From Firmicutes bacterium UBA5493 (GTDB lineage: Bacteria > Bacillota > Limnochordia > Darwinibacteriales > Darwinibacteriaceae), in the NCBI GenBank assembly GCA_002424045.1, contig DIPH01000016.1, forward strand, positions 133,189 to 194,684: a stretch of DNA of 61,496 nt, read 5' to 3'. The notes beneath the pieces are model-generated. The model had not been told where the DNA came from and did no database searches. It was given only the letters and a program-made list of their open reading frames with translations. Shown in pieces: positions 60,855-61,496 of the stretch (position 1 is the first letter of the stretch; every line of letters starts with the position of its first letter). Made by a program: the position numbers and the translations under genes.

Positions 60855-61366
60855 AGTTATCTGAGGCGCGAATTGTGGTCGAAGGTTTGATTTTCGCGTC
60901 GGAGCGTCCCTTGAGCGCCCAAGACATTGCTGCCATTATAGAACTTGACGTCCCAGTTGTAGAATCGCTTGTAGAGGAGATCCGAGGGTCTTATACTCAA
61001 GGAGCTTTGCTCATTCGTAATGTGGGCGGTGGCTACCAAGTAGTCACAAAACCGGAACTGGCTCCCTGGATTGAGAAACTAGGTCGCCCAGTGATCAGCG
61101 CACCTCTGACAGCGGCTAGCACCGAAACACTTGCCATTGTGGCCTATCAACAACCGGTAACCAAGGCTGAAATCGAGCAGATTCGTGGAGTACGCTCCGA
61201 TAGTGCCTTAAATAACCTCGTAGATCGGGAGCTCGTCTGTGAACTCGGAAGAAAGGCAGGGCCAGGCCGACCCATTCTCTATGGGGTAACGGAGAAGTTC
61301 TTCGAGCACTTTGGTTTGACAAGTAAGGATGAGCTTCCTCTTAAAGGCATAAGCGAATGGAAATAA
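60851..61366 (+). CDS. scpB: Chromosome segregation protein ScpB
   Basis: ScpB, 171 residues, dimerises and wraps ScpA in the SMC complex. It has two winged-helix domains; typical stretches are VVEGLIFASERPLSAQDIA, GGGYQVVTKPE and ETLAIVAYQQPVTKAEIEQIRGVRSDSAL. ATG follows GTGGAGG. Confidence 0.96.
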   Translation: MKLSEARIVVEGLIFASERPLSAQDIAAIIELDVPVVESLVEEIRGSYTQGALLIRNVGGGYQVVTKPELAPWIEKLGRPVISAPLTAASTETLAIVAYQQPVTKAEIEQIRGVRSDSALNNLVDRELVCELGRKAGPGRPILYGVTEKFFEHFGLTSKDELPLKGISEWK

Positions 61367-61397
61367 TGGCAAATTAAGACTGAGTTGAGGTGGTACT

Positions 61398-61496
61398 ATG
61401 CTCTTACTTGGTCTTTTTTTATTCTTTGTGTCCTTGCTCTGTATCCGATTCTCGGTTGAATTTCGGCTGATTGTGGCGGGCTTAGACATTAAGCCG
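61398..61496 (+). CDS. DUF2953-like protein, start only
   Basis: The gene is cut by the window edge after 33 codons. It begins MLLLGLFLFFVSLLCIRFSV, a membrane segment, followed by FRLIVAGLDIKP. Position after scpB and this N-terminal pattern agree with DUF2953 (YtfI-like), often next to scpAB in spore formers. GAGGTGG precedes the ATG. Identification is tentative. Confidence 0.55.
   Translation, partial: MLLLGLFLFFVSLLCIRFSVEFRLIVAGLDIKP

Overview
The window is a chromosomal segment of an endospore-forming Firmicute (Bacillota) of clostridial type. It carries sigE, spoIIGA, sigG, spoIIR, spoIIP, spoVS, a SpoIIIE/FtsK translocase and a GerA/SpoVAF germinant-receptor subunit. MurE has the DNPR motif typical of meso-diaminopimelate addition. 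Anaerobic life is suggested by three genes of the 2-hydroxyacyl-CoA dehydratase/activase superfamily and by an ATP synthase c subunit with a sodium-type ion site. A deep lineage such as Limnochordia is possible, but this is a guess. No insertion sequence, prophage or CRISPR array was seen.

Layout. 1-3.3 kb: dnaG, rpoD and a CAU tRNA with its own consensus promoter. 3.3-3.7 kb: a 470-base gap with a multi-branched potential RNA fold. 3.7-9.6 kb: a glycosyltransferase, an AT-richer block with an E2-like acyltransferase and pdxR, then pdxS (no pdxT), a Nif3-family gene and rnpB. 9.6-21.8 kb: the division and cell-wall cluster mraZ-rsmH-ftsL-pbp-murE-murF-mraY-ftsW/spoVE-murA-ftsQ-ftsZ, lacking murD, murG, murB and ftsA. 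21.8-25.2 kb: the mother-cell/forespore signalling circuit, with spoIIGA-sigE inverted relative to sigG-spoIIR. 25.3-31.9 kb: ylmC/ymxH-type gene, nrdR, ftsK/spoIIIE, a RodZ-like HTH gene, hslO, spoIIP and the displaced murC. 31.9-36.4 kb: yqhG/yqhH-type pair and an orphan oligopeptide-binding protein. 36.6-39.3 kb: a membrane-sector-only ATP synthase operon (Z-I-B-E-F-H) that ends at a strong terminator. 39.4-53.2 kb: rimO-pgsA, a short FtsH-like protease with a small membrane partner, DUF441 and DUF212 genes, a lipoprotein, cinA, a metallophosphoesterase, recA-recX, rny, a YmdB-like gene and spoVS, recalling the B. subtilis pgsA-cinA-recA-rny-ymdB-spoVS order. 53.3-61.5 kb: a dipeptidase, dodecin, a YvlD-type membrane protein, a SpoVAF/GerA protein, three CoA-dehydratase-superfamily genes, an M50 protease, scpA-scpB and the start of a DUF2953-like gene.

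The most striking pattern is translational. Six genes have a good Shine-Dalgarno sequence 8-9 bases before a near-cognate codon (ATA, ATC, ATT or CTG), where no ATG, GTG or TTG is well placed. In at least three of them the canonical alternative removes conserved sequence. Other observations of note are a near-perfect sigma-F/G promoter before sigG-spoIIR, a sigma-E-like promoter before spoIIP, a MraZ operator with 10-bp periodicity, a LexA-like box at recA, the two-carboxylate c subunit, and the FtsH-like protein without its outer domain.
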